Part shown: one piece after another, positions 11,001 through 20,404 of the stretch
Layout: every line of letters starts with the position of its first letter
Position numbering within the stretch: the first letter of the stretch is position 1
Source of the DNA: Saxidomus purpurata
Taxonomy: Eukaryota > Mollusca > Bivalvia > Venerida > Veneridae
Assembly (NCBI GenBank): GCA_022818135.1
Contig: JAFMSR010000006.1
Location: 30,218,522 to 30,282,521, forward strand
Direction of reading: 5' to 3'
DNA length: 64,000 nucleotides
Made by a program: the position numbers and the translations under genes
The notes under the pieces: model-generated
Database searches by the model: none
What the model was told of the DNA's origin: nothing
The model's input: the letters and a program-made list of their open reading frames with translations, nothing else

Positions 11001-12218
11001 TGACTTGCAAAATACATTGAATACGGGTAAAATCCACTTTTTGACTTAACCCTTTGAGATATTGCTTTGAAACTTGGAATACTTGTTTGCATCATTACCC
11101 CCATCTGTAGGCAAGAAAAGGTATCTCTTTCAATGATTAAAAAAACAATGATGCCCTTTATCAACTTAGAATCTTGGTTATGTTTTTCGTACCAGTCCAT
11201 TTTTTGACTTTACTGTTTGAGATATAACTTTGAAAGTTGGAATACTTGTTTACCATCATGATCCCCAAACATAGGCAGGAGAAGGTAACTCTGTCAAGGA
11301 TTTTATTTGAGTTATGGCCCTTTTTGACTTAGAAACTCACTTACATTTTCATTCTTGTCCACTTGTTGACTTAACCATTCGAGATATTACTTTGAAAGTT
11401 GGAATACTTATGTACCATCATTACACCTATCTGTAAGCAAGAGAAGATAACTCTGTGAAAACGTTTCTTGATTTGTTCTTAGAAATTCCTAGTTAAAGTC
11501 TTGTGTGCAACTGGCACTGTCATGCACATATATCATTAACCACTTGAAGTTTTAATCTACAACTTTGCTGTAGTATTCAGGTATATCAAAAATTTAAGTT
11601 TAATATGCCACTTTTGGCCCTTGTTAATACAAATCCTTGTTTTAACTGTCAAAGTTTTGTTATATTGACAAGCACTAAAAAAGTCGAGCGCGCTGTCCTT
11701 CTGACAGCTCTTGTTATTATTTTACTTTAATTCAGTGATATATTTATCATCCAATCTTAATAAAAGTGTTGTTGAAAGTGAAATCAGCTGATGATTTATG
11801 TGTTTAGTCTGTCTGTAAAATTTAGGGGTTGACTGCAAAATTGCAGTCACTTGTATGCAATAAAGAAAGACTTATAACATTTTTGCTGTCAACCATTAAA
11901 ATATGCTTTAGATCATTTGAATATCAAGAATTTGCTTTGCAAATCTGAAATTACAGTTTATGTCTACTATTTCTTTGATTGTATGAAATATTGTATAAAT
12001 ATACTGTTAACATTAAAAAGTAACTCTTGCATTTTACAGTTTATGTCTAGAATGGAACGCCCTGGGAATGTTGGATAATGCTTTTACAATATTCTGTGAG
12101 GGAGTGTCAACTAATAACACGCTACAAGCATTAGATCTACGCAACAACCAGGTCAGTCACGACTCCGCGGCAGAGCTGTGTAGATCTCTCAAACAGAATA
12201 GCAGCATTAAATCATTAG
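8043..12218 (+). CDS. LRRC45: LRRC45-like leucine-rich-repeat protein, N-terminal exons only
   Basis: Four exons with GT-AG borders join in phase: 8043-8194, 9839-9900, 10434-10504 and 12040-12218 (464 nt, about 154 residues). They encode ribonuclease-inhibitor-type leucine-rich repeats. Diagnostic strings are CMLSEDG, GNNIRG, NKSIVSLCLEWNALG and LQALDLRNNQVSHD, which align in order with the LRR part of animal LRRC45, a centriole-end protein of the centrosome linker. The first exon starts inside the protein, and the last ends with a donor after the fourth repeat. The long C-terminal coiled coil was not found before the opposite-strand lectin gene at 20.4 kb. No stop or frameshift is present, but several structural positions deviate: LDSKGNN instead of a leucine-bearing motif, and two extra residues before LSTNSL. 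Either a gene with very long introns or a partial, relaxing duplicate. Family identity is quite sure; functionality is not. Confidence 0.8.
9112..9290 (+). mobile_element. tRNA-derived SINE, family 1, copy 1
   Basis: A tRNA-like head (GGAGCGGTGGTGTAGAGG as A-box region, GGTTCGAGCCCC as B box) is followed by a shared tail with TTTTTCCAGGAA and CAATCGAGCTAAAA. The second copy at 53744-53920 matches throughout. It lies in the intron of the LRRC45-like gene, 110 bp from the tRNA-Sec gene. Confidence 0.75.
9385..9389 (-). terminator. Pol III terminator T5 of tRNA-Sec
   Basis: Five T residues on the minus strand, eight bases beyond the 3' end of the tRNA gene. Confidence 0.65.
9398..9484 (-). tRNA. 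tRNA-Sec: Selenocysteine tRNA (anticodon TCA)
   Basis: Read on the minus strand this 87-nt gene has the hallmarks of eukaryotic tRNA-Sec. The 5' GCCTGAATG acceptor strand pairs with the 3' TTTCAGGC. The anticodon arm is CAGG-CTTCAAA-CCTG with anticodon TCA at 9447-9449. A long variable arm follows (GGTGACTAGCGTCGC), then T-arm GTGGTTCAATTCCAC. It decodes in-frame UGA as selenocysteine after serylation and conversion. A TATA-like TATATAAA lies about 22-32 bp upstream (9506-9516), as expected for the snRNA-type pol III promoter of this gene, and a T5 terminator follows at 9385-9389. It sits antisense within the first visible intron of the LRRC45-like gene. The promoter assignment is inferred from position. 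Confidence 0.93.
9506..9516 (-). promoter_or_regulatory. TATA element of the tRNA-Sec gene
   Basis: The minus strand reads GGTATATAAAT, 22-32 bp upstream of the mature 5' end. tRNA-Sec genes of animals use a TATA box plus a proximal sequence element; the latter would lie around 9535-9560 and cannot be assigned by eye. Confidence 0.6.
10607..11716 (+). mobile_element. Tandem-core element E2 (about 162-bp monomers)
   Basis: The 5' end ATTTTAGCTGGACTTTTCGAAG contains a CTTTTCGAAGAAAAG fold. Five diverged monomers follow, with CTTTGAAA landmarks at 10731, 10904, 11065, 11228 and 11390. The 3' part has AAAGTCGAGC, complementary to the 5' motif, a GCTGTC/GACAGC hairpin and CTCTTGTTA. It lies in the intron before the fourth LRRC45-like exon. 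Confidence 0.65.
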
Positions 12219-12360
12219 GTACGAACATATTTTTATTCACAGAGTTTTTTCCATTATATACCGTAGTTATATTAATAAATTAGTTGACAAGTAAGAGATG
12301 GTTCGTTCACAAAGGTGTCTTTTATCAGTAACCAATGTAGGATGCTCTCTCCACATTCGG

Positions 12361-13730
12361 TTTTTAGCTCACCTGAGCTGGCTCAGGGTGAGCGATGAAT
12401 GTCCGTCGTCCGTCGTCCGTCCACACTTAGTTCGTTAACACTCTAGTGGTCACATTTTTACCTCAATTGTCACGAAACTTGGTCAGGATGTTTGTCCCAG
12501 TAATTACTCGGACGAGTTCGAATATGGGTCATCTTGGATGAAAAACTAGGTCACATGACCCAAAAATAGAAAAATCTTGTTAAGGCTCTAGAGGCTACTG
12601 TTTCAGTCCAAATATCCTGGCAATTTGTCAGAAAGGTTGTTTGGTTGATTTCTAGCTCAAGTTTTAATATGGGTCACCTGGGGTCAAAAACTAGGTCACA
12701 CAGCCCAAATATGGAAAAACCTTGTTAACACTCTAGAGGTTACATTTTCAGCCCAAATATCCTTGAAATTTGTCAGAAAGGTTGTTAAGATGATTTCTAG
12801 CTTAAGTTCGAATATGAGTCATCTGGGGTCAAAAACTAGGTCACACAGCCTGAAGATGGAAAAACCTTGTTAACACTCTAGAGGTAACATTTTCAGCCCA
12901 AATATCCTGGAAATATGTCAGAAAGGTTGTTTTGATGATTTCTGGCCCAAGTTCGAATATGGGTCATCTGGGGTCAAAAACTAGGTCACAGAGCCCAAAT
13001 ATGGAAAAACCTTGTTAACACTCTAGATGTTACATTTTCAGCCCAGATATCCTTGAAATTTGTCAGAAAGGTTGTTTCGATGATTTCTAGCTCAAGTTCG
13101 AATATGGGTCATCTGGGGTCAAAAACTAGGTCACAGCCCAAATATGGAAAAACCTTGTTAACACTCTAGAGGTTACATTTTCAGCCCAAATATCCTGGAA
13201 ATTTGTCAGAAAGGTTGTTTCGATGATTTCTAGCTCAAGTTCGAATATGGGTCATCTGGGGTCAAAAACTAGGTCACAGAGCCCAAATATGGAAAAGCCT
13301 TGTTAATACTCTAGAGGTAACATTTTCAGCCCAAATATCCTGGAAATTTGTCAGAAAGGTTGTTTCTATGATTTCTAGCTCAAGTTTTAATATGGGTCAT
13401 CTGGGGTCAAAAACTAGGTCACAGTGCCCAAATATGGAAAAACCTTGTTAACACTCTAGAGGTAACATTTTCAGCCCAAATATCCTGTAAATTTGTCAGA
13501 AAGGTTGTTTCTATGATTTCTAGCTCAAGTTCGAATATGGGTCATCTGGGGTCAAAAACTAGGTCACACAGCCCAAATATGGAAAAACCTTGTTAACACT
13601 CTAGAGGTAACATTTTCAGCCCAAATATCCTTGAAATTTGTCAGAAAGGTTGTTTGATGATTTCTAGCAACTTTGTTAAAAGCAGTTGTACTCGGGTGAG
13701 CGATAAAGGGCCATCATGGCCCTCTTGTTT
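12361..13730 (+). mobile_element. Tandem-core element E3 (eight 145-bp monomers)
   Basis: The 5' TTTTTAGCTCACCTGAGC hairpin and GTCCGTCGTCCGTCC linker lead into eight monomers. The CTTGTTA landmarks are at 12576, 12721, 12866, 13011, 13154, 13299, 13444 and 13589, a period of 145 bp with one 143. The 3' end has GGTGAGC, the perfect GGGCCAT-CATGGCCC type hairpin and CTCTTGTTT. Its ends closely match E1, but the monomer is unrelated. Confidence 0.75.
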
Positions 13731-14212
13731 CGGAAAAATACTTGTTTGAGCGGAATATATACATGCAAAGTTCTTTAGGTAGGCAGTTGAGGAATCACAC
13801 GAACAACCAACTAAATGTAACGGAATTATCTACTCAGTGTCTTCATAAATGCTTTCGTGCACAGATAGCTAGAATTAAGCTGGCAGATGGGGTTAATAAT
13901 TAAATCAAAGCACTGAAAGTGCTGACAACAAGGAGTCCTCTGCAAAATTAGGCACAAGGGAGTTTTTCTTACAGACAATGAGTGATCATTTGTGTCAATA
14001 CTTTGCTAACAGTACTTGATTTTGGTTACTGACCGTTTATTTTAATCAAGGAACCTGTAGTTTATTGACAACACATCATGTTTCTGTTGTTTTATTTTTT
14101 TTCAAAAACATGGTTTTGCTTGAGACTTTTGACGAAGTAAAATACAGTGCTTTTAAATTGTATATAACCAGCTTTGTTTATGAGACATTCTTCAGAAATA
14201 CGCGACACGACA

Positions 14213-14533
14213 TTAAAGCTGCTCGCTGTCAGATTTTGGTAAAAAAAATATTGTCTTACAAACTGTATAAAAAATAATGTAGTTTCGAGCATATAGTCAT
14301 ATAAAAGGGTTCCAGTATACAATCAAGTCAATTATATCTGTAGATTTGAAATAATACTCTACAAACTGATAAAACGTAAAGTAATACCAGCATTTTCATT
14401 CGAATTTGGTTAATTCCTACCCAGATTTTTACTTCTATTGTTGATTTTAGCCTTTAGTTTTATGTTTATGTATTAGTATGTCGTTTTTTAGAATTTAATT
14501 TTCTTCAACGGCAACTAAGAGCGAGCAGCTTTA
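14213..14533. mobile_element. MITE copy B (TTAA type)
   Basis: TTAAAGCTGCTCGCTGTCAG at the left end pairs with the complement CTAAGAGCGAGCAGCTTTA at the right end. The internal sequence aligns with copies A and C but is more diverged, and the right TTAA has decayed to TTAT. Confidence 0.7.
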
Positions 14534-15491
14534 TAAGAAATCGTCAATTTTTCACGAAATTTGCATGAAACCTAAAATCTAAGTGGTTATATGCATTATG
14601 TTTCCTTAAGGGACATATGCTGACATCATAAAACATATCATACATGTCATTTTTTCATAATGATGCCCGACCAGATCCGCTCCTGTGGTTTAGTGGTTAG
14701 AGCAGCTGACTTAAAATCACTGTAACCTCCAACCTAGTACTGGAACTTTCTATGACAATGTTAGGGAAACTAGCTGCCCATTAAACATACCAAATACATG
14801 TACTTTTGAAGTGGGCGTTTAACTCCTACAACAACAATATCCGATCAGAAATCATAAAAGAAAGCAAATGCGGCATTTTTTAAAGTGATATACCCTATAA
14901 ATCATGCCAAAACAAAATAACTCCAAAAAATAATAAATAGAATCTGTAGAAGTACATGTTTAAGTGGAGTTTTCAAAGTATTTCTTAAAAAAACTTTACA
15001 GAATTCAAAGTCATATTTTTGTTGATTTTTGGATCGATTGGATTTATTCAATCGTATCCAAAGTTAACAGAGTATTTCAGACCCTTACGGCCGAACTCTT
15101 AACACATTTTTTTGTCGAATACGACCGAAAAGTAGTTCTATATATTCAATGAAATAAAAAGAATTGTAATGCATTACCTTGTATTCTGTTTTCATTATGA
15201 TATATTGATGAATAAATGTAAAACATTAAAAATTACTAAAAATCAACGAGGCATCTGTTCTGTATAGAACTAGTTTCCTACGCGGTTTTGATCAGAACAG
15301 TTTTCTAAGTCAGACCGTAGACACTAAAAGACACCTAGTAAGGCCGTATAATGTGTCTTATATCCGATGTTGTGTTTGTGATCATAAACTATCGGAACAT
15401 CGTAATACGTTATCGAACCACTAGGTACTCTTGAATTTTAAATTACAAAACTCGGAATTCAACATAAAAAACAACGATTTTTTTGTAACTT

Positions 15492-15581
15492 GCCAACGCC
15501 TCTATCATCAAAAGTGCTCGGCCTGACTAGTTGTCAGCCAACGCCTCTATCATCAAAAGTGCTCGGCCTGACTAGTTGTCA
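15492..15581. repeat. Perfect 45-bp tandem duplication
   Basis: Two adjacent identical 45-bp units begin GCCAACGCCTCTATC and end GACTAGTTGTCA. Identity implies a recent duplication. Confidence 0.9.
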
Positions 15582-16130
15582 TTTAGTGTCTCGAAAAACT
15601 AGTCTAAAATACGCATTCATGCGTTAAGGTATAAAACTGAAACTTATCAGCAAATTAACTATACAGAGGCACTTGTAGATGTCTTTTTGAAATATGACAA
15701 CATATTTTTATGCTTTAAACACGTAATTGTTGTATTTTATGTAAATGCGTGGTTCGAAAATGGTACGAAAATGTCCGCATTACAAGTTATGAAAATTTAA
15801 AACAGTATGGTAGAAAGGCTGGTAATGACTAGGTGTGCGCAATTGACCCGGTATATTGCAATTCGCAGTATTTTGGAACCACTCACGGGGATAGTTAATG
15901 TAAGCTGCAAGTACTTGTTCTACAATAGGTATATACTGAATCAATTTATAACAAAACATTGATTTATCAATTTTTAGCTTTTCTTTGAAAAACAGAAGAG
16001 CCATTGTCATAACCTTCTTGACGTCAGTCGGCACTGTCGTCTTGAATCTGGTAAAGCTTTCTTAAAATTCACTTTCTCAGTAACCATTAAAGCCTTGAAA
16101 CTTCAGACAATTGCTTGGCATCAAACAATG

Positions 16131-16370
16131 GCATCTGTTGCCGAGTGGTTGAGGTCATTGACTGATGTTTACTTGTCCCTCATCGCTGTAGGTTCGTGCC
16201 CTACTTAGGTCGAATTCTTTTATGTCTGGGAGCTATCTAGGTTCTACCCAGGTGCCCGCTCGTGACTGAAATAATGCCCGAATTGGCACCCAGGGTCTTC
16301 CTCCTCCATGAAAGCTGGACGTTGCAATATGACCTTAGTGCGACGTTAAATCCGGATCAATGAATTGGCA
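16131..16370 (+). mobile_element. SINE with tRNA-like head, family 3
   Basis: The head reads GTTGCCGAGTGGTTGAGG with a later GGTTCGTGCCCTAC (A- and B-box-like). The tail contains CACCCAGGGTCTTCCTCC and GTGCGACGTTAAATCCGG, a motif seen in molluscan SINE tails. Only one copy is in this window. Confidence 0.55.
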
Positions 16371-16638
16371 CAATACAATCAACCCTATGGGCATATCCCA
16401 TAACTTTTGAATGGCATTGAAAGTTGTTCAAACTATGAATTTTCAGTTCAGTTTGTCAAAATCCATTTCTCAGTTACCATTCACAGCTTAATACTTCATA
16501 GGGTAGTTGAACATAGTCACTGAATGCAAAATGTAAGCACATGGGTTCCTATCTCAAAAGTAAAGTTTACACAAATGGTTAAAGGTCAAAATTTGTGGAC
16601 AGTTGTGTCTCCAGTTTATAACTTTACTCGTGCAAGGG

Positions 16639-16715
16639 TGTCCTGATATTTACACATGTGATGTGTACAGTCTGTGTTGTCCTGATATTTACACATGTAT
16701 GTGTGCAGACTGTGT
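16639..16715. repeat. Imperfect tandem duplication of about 39 bp
   Basis: TCCTGATATTTACACATG begins each of two adjacent units ending CTGTGTTG. The plus-strand frames at 16603-16849 are a by-product. Confidence 0.7.
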
Positions 16716-16948
16716 TGTTCAGAGACAATCGATCCTCCAGCACTTTCAGTCCTTTGATTTACAACTGCATTCCATGGCAGTTCACGCCCCACAGTTTCAA
16801 TTCAACACATTTTGTGTTGGCAAAGGGAGATAACAACCATTGTAAGTAGTCTATTAGCCTAACACTTTAGTTTAGTTTAAGAAATCTTTTGAATAGCTAG
16901 ATATTAAACACAGGCTTATTCTTAGAGCCTATAATACTTTGAAACTTA

Positions 16949-16949
<1 letters not shown>

Positions 16950-16994
<45 letters not shown>
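16950..16994. repeat. (AT)n microsatellite
   Basis: About 22 uninterrupted AT dinucleotides. Confidence 0.9.
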
Positions 16995-16995
<1 letters not shown>

Positions 16996-17536
16996 TAGGC
17001 TACACAAAATATTTACTATAGTCTTACCAATTATCATCGGTTTGCACCATTCAAATTAAATGAATGGAAGCGTTGTGAATGAAATACAATCGTTTTGATC
17101 ACGTGAACGCCGATCTAAAGATAGACTGCATATTGTCAATGTATACATATTTACGCCATTTATCTTTTTAAAAATAGATATTTCTTGTTAGAACTGGCTG
17201 ATAACTGAGTGAAGGAGACACTTTATAAAGTTTGTATTGCTAGTTGCTGTATTGCAGAATGAGTTTACACAGTCGATGACATGTAAACGCTAACTGTATG
17301 CAGTGTCGAATCAATGGCTGCCTGATGGTGTAGTAATTGAAATATTCTGAATTTTGCCTACATTAGTGTTACAATGATTTAAAGCATTTACACGTATATT
17401 AGGAAACGTAAATGGCTTTTAATTATTTTTTAAGCCGAGATCACAAACACGATCCACGCGCGTTTCAGCTAAAGTCGATCTACTTTGCAGGCAAAAGGAG
17501 AAACCTATGGCTGTTCAAATTGTAAGGGTTTGTGGG

Positions 17537-17680
17537 GGCTAATCGTTTGACGCATGCCGGCGTACGCCGCTCTATTCGTTTCTAAAAGCCAGAATGAATT
17601 CGGTGCATTTTAAGCAATGAGGTTTGGATATACCGGCGTATCCCGGATTACGCCGCATCCTGCGTCAAACGAATAGGCCC
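17537..17680. repeat. Fold-back repeat
   Basis: The ends are inverted: CTAATCGTTTGACGCA on the left and TGCGTCAAACGAATAG on the right. Inner CGGCGTACGCC/GGCGTATCC blocks also partly pair. A separate perfect hairpin, AACAAGGAGTC / GACTCCTTGTT with a 4-nt loop, follows at 17713-17738. Confidence 0.65.
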
Positions 17681-17762
17681 TTCGCTGAGTCGTTTTCAAA
17701 ATTGGCTACTAAAACAAGGAGTCTCGTGACTCCTTGTTAATAAAAAAGGAAAAGTTATTTAT

Positions 17763-18120
17763 TCTAACATGACTCACGATTTTGTCCCTATATACAAAGA
17801 GTAGAAAAAATATGTTATATTAAACCATAAACAACGCGGGAACCGATATGCTGTAAACATGACGTCATATTGCGCCGCATGACGTTAAATGAGCGTTCAC
17901 GTAGAAAATAAAGTTTTGCATTTATTCACCTTTTGTAATTGGTCATGTTAGAATCGAAATAACATCCTTTTCAGCGTTGCTATCGTCTAATAAACAATAA
18001 TTTGTCGTACTGATGCGCAGTTATAAACCACTCAGGCCTCCGGCCTTCGTGGCTAATAATTGCGTATCAGTACTCATTGTTTATTAAACGACTAACATCG
18101 CTGGAACGGATGTTATTTCA
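17763..18120. mobile_element. Two-hairpin fold-back element, copy 1
   Basis: TCTAACATGAC at the start is inverted as GTCATGTTAGA near 17941. Directly after it a second palindrome runs from AATAACATCC...TAATAAACAA to TTGTTTATTAAACGA...GGATGTTATT. Copy 2 lies at 20746-21118. There is no coding frame. Confidence 0.65.
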
Positions 18121-18214
18121 TAAATAGAAAATTTAGTGGGTTTAATATATAATGATCTTTCTCAGCTACTGTCCGTTACATGTGTACATATATCCTATGG
18201 AGTTAAAATTAAAC

Positions 18215-18470
18215 ATTTTAGCTCGACTATTCGAAGAATAAGTAGGCTATTTTACTCGACCCGGCGCCATTGGCTGCATTGGTTAATTTTTTTTATGAAT
18301 GCTAATATTTGCTAAACCATTAAACATATTTACTACAAACTTGGCGAACTTGTTTCTCTTGGCAATATAAACAACTGTAGCAAGTCACATAACTCTTATC
18401 AACCTTTTTTTGCGTAGTTATGACCCTTTTTGTACTTAGATTGTGTCACATAAAAACTTCACAGTAGCCA
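18215..18470 (+). mobile_element. 5' fragment of a tandem-core element (E4)
   Basis: CATTTTAGCTCGACTATTCG matches the E2 5' end with a better fold (CTATTCGAAGAATAAG), and one E2-like monomer with GACCCTTTTTGTACTTAG follows. No 3' hairpin or CTCTTGTT end is seen, so the copy is truncated. Confidence 0.5.
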
Positions 18471-18554
18471 TTATTTTCCAATTTCTCAATATTTCTTCAT
18501 CACATTTTCAAATTATTTTGCTTATGGCAACATGGAAATGCTGTATAGACATAA

Positions 18555-19045
18555 CGTAATGAGGTTATTCATAATGAAATGATGCACAGGCTAACCATAA
18601 TGATGCTTTGACAACGTAATAATGTATACACATAAGAATGATATACAAGCATAACGTTATGACGTAAAGACATAACGAAATGATGCATAGTTACACATAA
18701 TGAAATGATGCGCGGACATAATAAGACGCATCCACTAAACGTAATGATGTAAGGAAATGATATATTGTATATACATATAACGAAGTGATGCATACACATA
18801 TTAATGAAATGATGTATAGACATAACATAATGATACATTGATATAATGTAATGATATAATGATTTATAGACATTGTCAAGTATAAACATAATGTAATGCT
18901 GATATAATGAAATGATGCACAGTCATAACAAAATGACGCATTAACGTAACGTATTACAGTTTGTACAAAACATAATGAGATTACCTATAACGAAATGATG
19001 AAGACGCATACATGTAACAACACGATACACATACATAACAATATG
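18555..19045. repeat. Degenerate array of CATAAYGAAATGATGYA units
   Basis: Irregular units such as ATAACGAAATGATGCATAG recur through the interval. The long minus-strand frames here, rich in Y, H, I and M, are artefacts of the array. Confidence 0.7.
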
Positions 19046-19046
19046 C

Positions 19047-19370
19047 TTTAAAGCTGCTCGCTCTCAGATTTTGGTAAAAAAATAAAGTCCTTCAAACTGT
19101 ATGTAAGTAACGTATTTTAGAACATATGGTCATATAAAAACGCTCCAGTATAAATTCCTTTCACGTATATCTCTAAATTAAAAAAATACGCTTCAAATAT
19201 AAACATATAGTGTAGCGGTGCCGTGTAACCGACATTTTCAATCGATTTCTGAAAATTCCTACCTAGATTTTGCTTATATTTTGATTCTAGACTTTAGTTT
19301 TATACTTATGAATAAGTAAGTCAATCTTTTAAAAAAAAAATTCATGGTAACACAGAGCGAGCAGCTTTAA
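19047..19370. mobile_element. MITE copy C (TTAA type)
   Basis: TTTAAAGCTGCTCGCTCTCAG at the left and its inverse at the right end. Closest to copy A; it sits at the right edge of the AATGATG array. Confidence 0.75.
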
Positions 19371-20404
19371 TCATGTAAAGTAATGAAGTAACCTTGTGCG
19401 GAAAGAAAACATATGTTTCGGAGTTTCTGTGACAACAAAATGTCTAACCCTGATCGTCATTTTAAAGAATGAAATATTTTGAACAGCCAGGAATATTTAC
19501 GCGCATGTTTACATATTCTCTTTTTATATCAATCCATTCATAAATTTTATGCAATGCGCGGCAAGGGACGTAATTATAACTTTCCTTATTGCTGATATGT
19601 TTATTCTGCGGACCTGGCGCGAGCTAGTCTGCGTTCCTACATGTATTGTTCCTACGCGTGGGCACCTTAAGCAGAAAACGTTAATGTCGATGTTTAAACG
19701 ATTTGTTATATTTCATAGGTGGTGACTGTTTTATGTAGAAGGCAATTTACCCTATATTCGACTGTAGCCCTCGTTATCTTGAAACGCATCAAATGAACTA
19801 TTTTGTTAAAATACATACATTGTATCAATGACTGCAGTAAAACATTTGAACATCGTAACTTCGAAAACATTTTGTTGAGTACAGTGAAAACCCCTGCTGT
19901 CTATGTGTACAGGGAATAGAAACAGAGACAATTCGATCCAAAATACGATTTATAACTGTTGCATTCTGTTCATATCTTATTACCAACTGGTATAGCCTTC
20001 ACTAATGAAGATTACAGACTGAAATAGCCGTCACAACAAAACAAAGGACATATAATTTGAATACACAAACAAAGCCGGCGTCTTCAGCGCTTTGATTTTT
20101 AATATGCAATTTAATTTTCATCAAAATCTGAGAGCGAGCATGTTAAAAACTCAAAGAGGTATACACATTTATACACCAGATGTTTTAAAGACCTTTTGTC
20201 CTCGCCGGAGATATATCAGTAAATATATTATTAAATAAGATACATGTAGGTATGTTACTAACACCGTCTTAAGATATTATAAAATCTGGAATCATCCAGA
20301 AATAGTTTATATAAATGCCTCTTACAAAACGAGTTAATTCAAAATTTGATTAAATGTAAGGACACTATCATGTAGCAAATTCATACAAAAACATATTCTG
20401 AAAT
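19371..20404. other. No gene seen
   Basis: AT-rich DNA beyond the 3' end of the lectin gene. A solo MITE terminus (ATCAAAATCTGAGAGCGAGC) lies at 20112-20146. Confidence 0.5.

Larger units (their letters stand above)
13735..16130. other. No gene seen; one MITE, a tRNA-like remnant and a 45-bp duplication
   Basis: Apart from the MITE at 14213-14533 and the tandem duplication at 15492-15581, the interval is AT-rich. Near 14679-14725 a tRNA-like A-box region (GTGGTTTAGTGGTTAGAGCAG) occurs without a B box, probably a decayed SINE head. Confidence 0.45.

Noticed and set aside
18569..18889. 106-codon minus-strand frame rich in His, Tyr and Ile
   Set aside because: It lies in the degenerate AATGATG array; its composition reflects the repeat.
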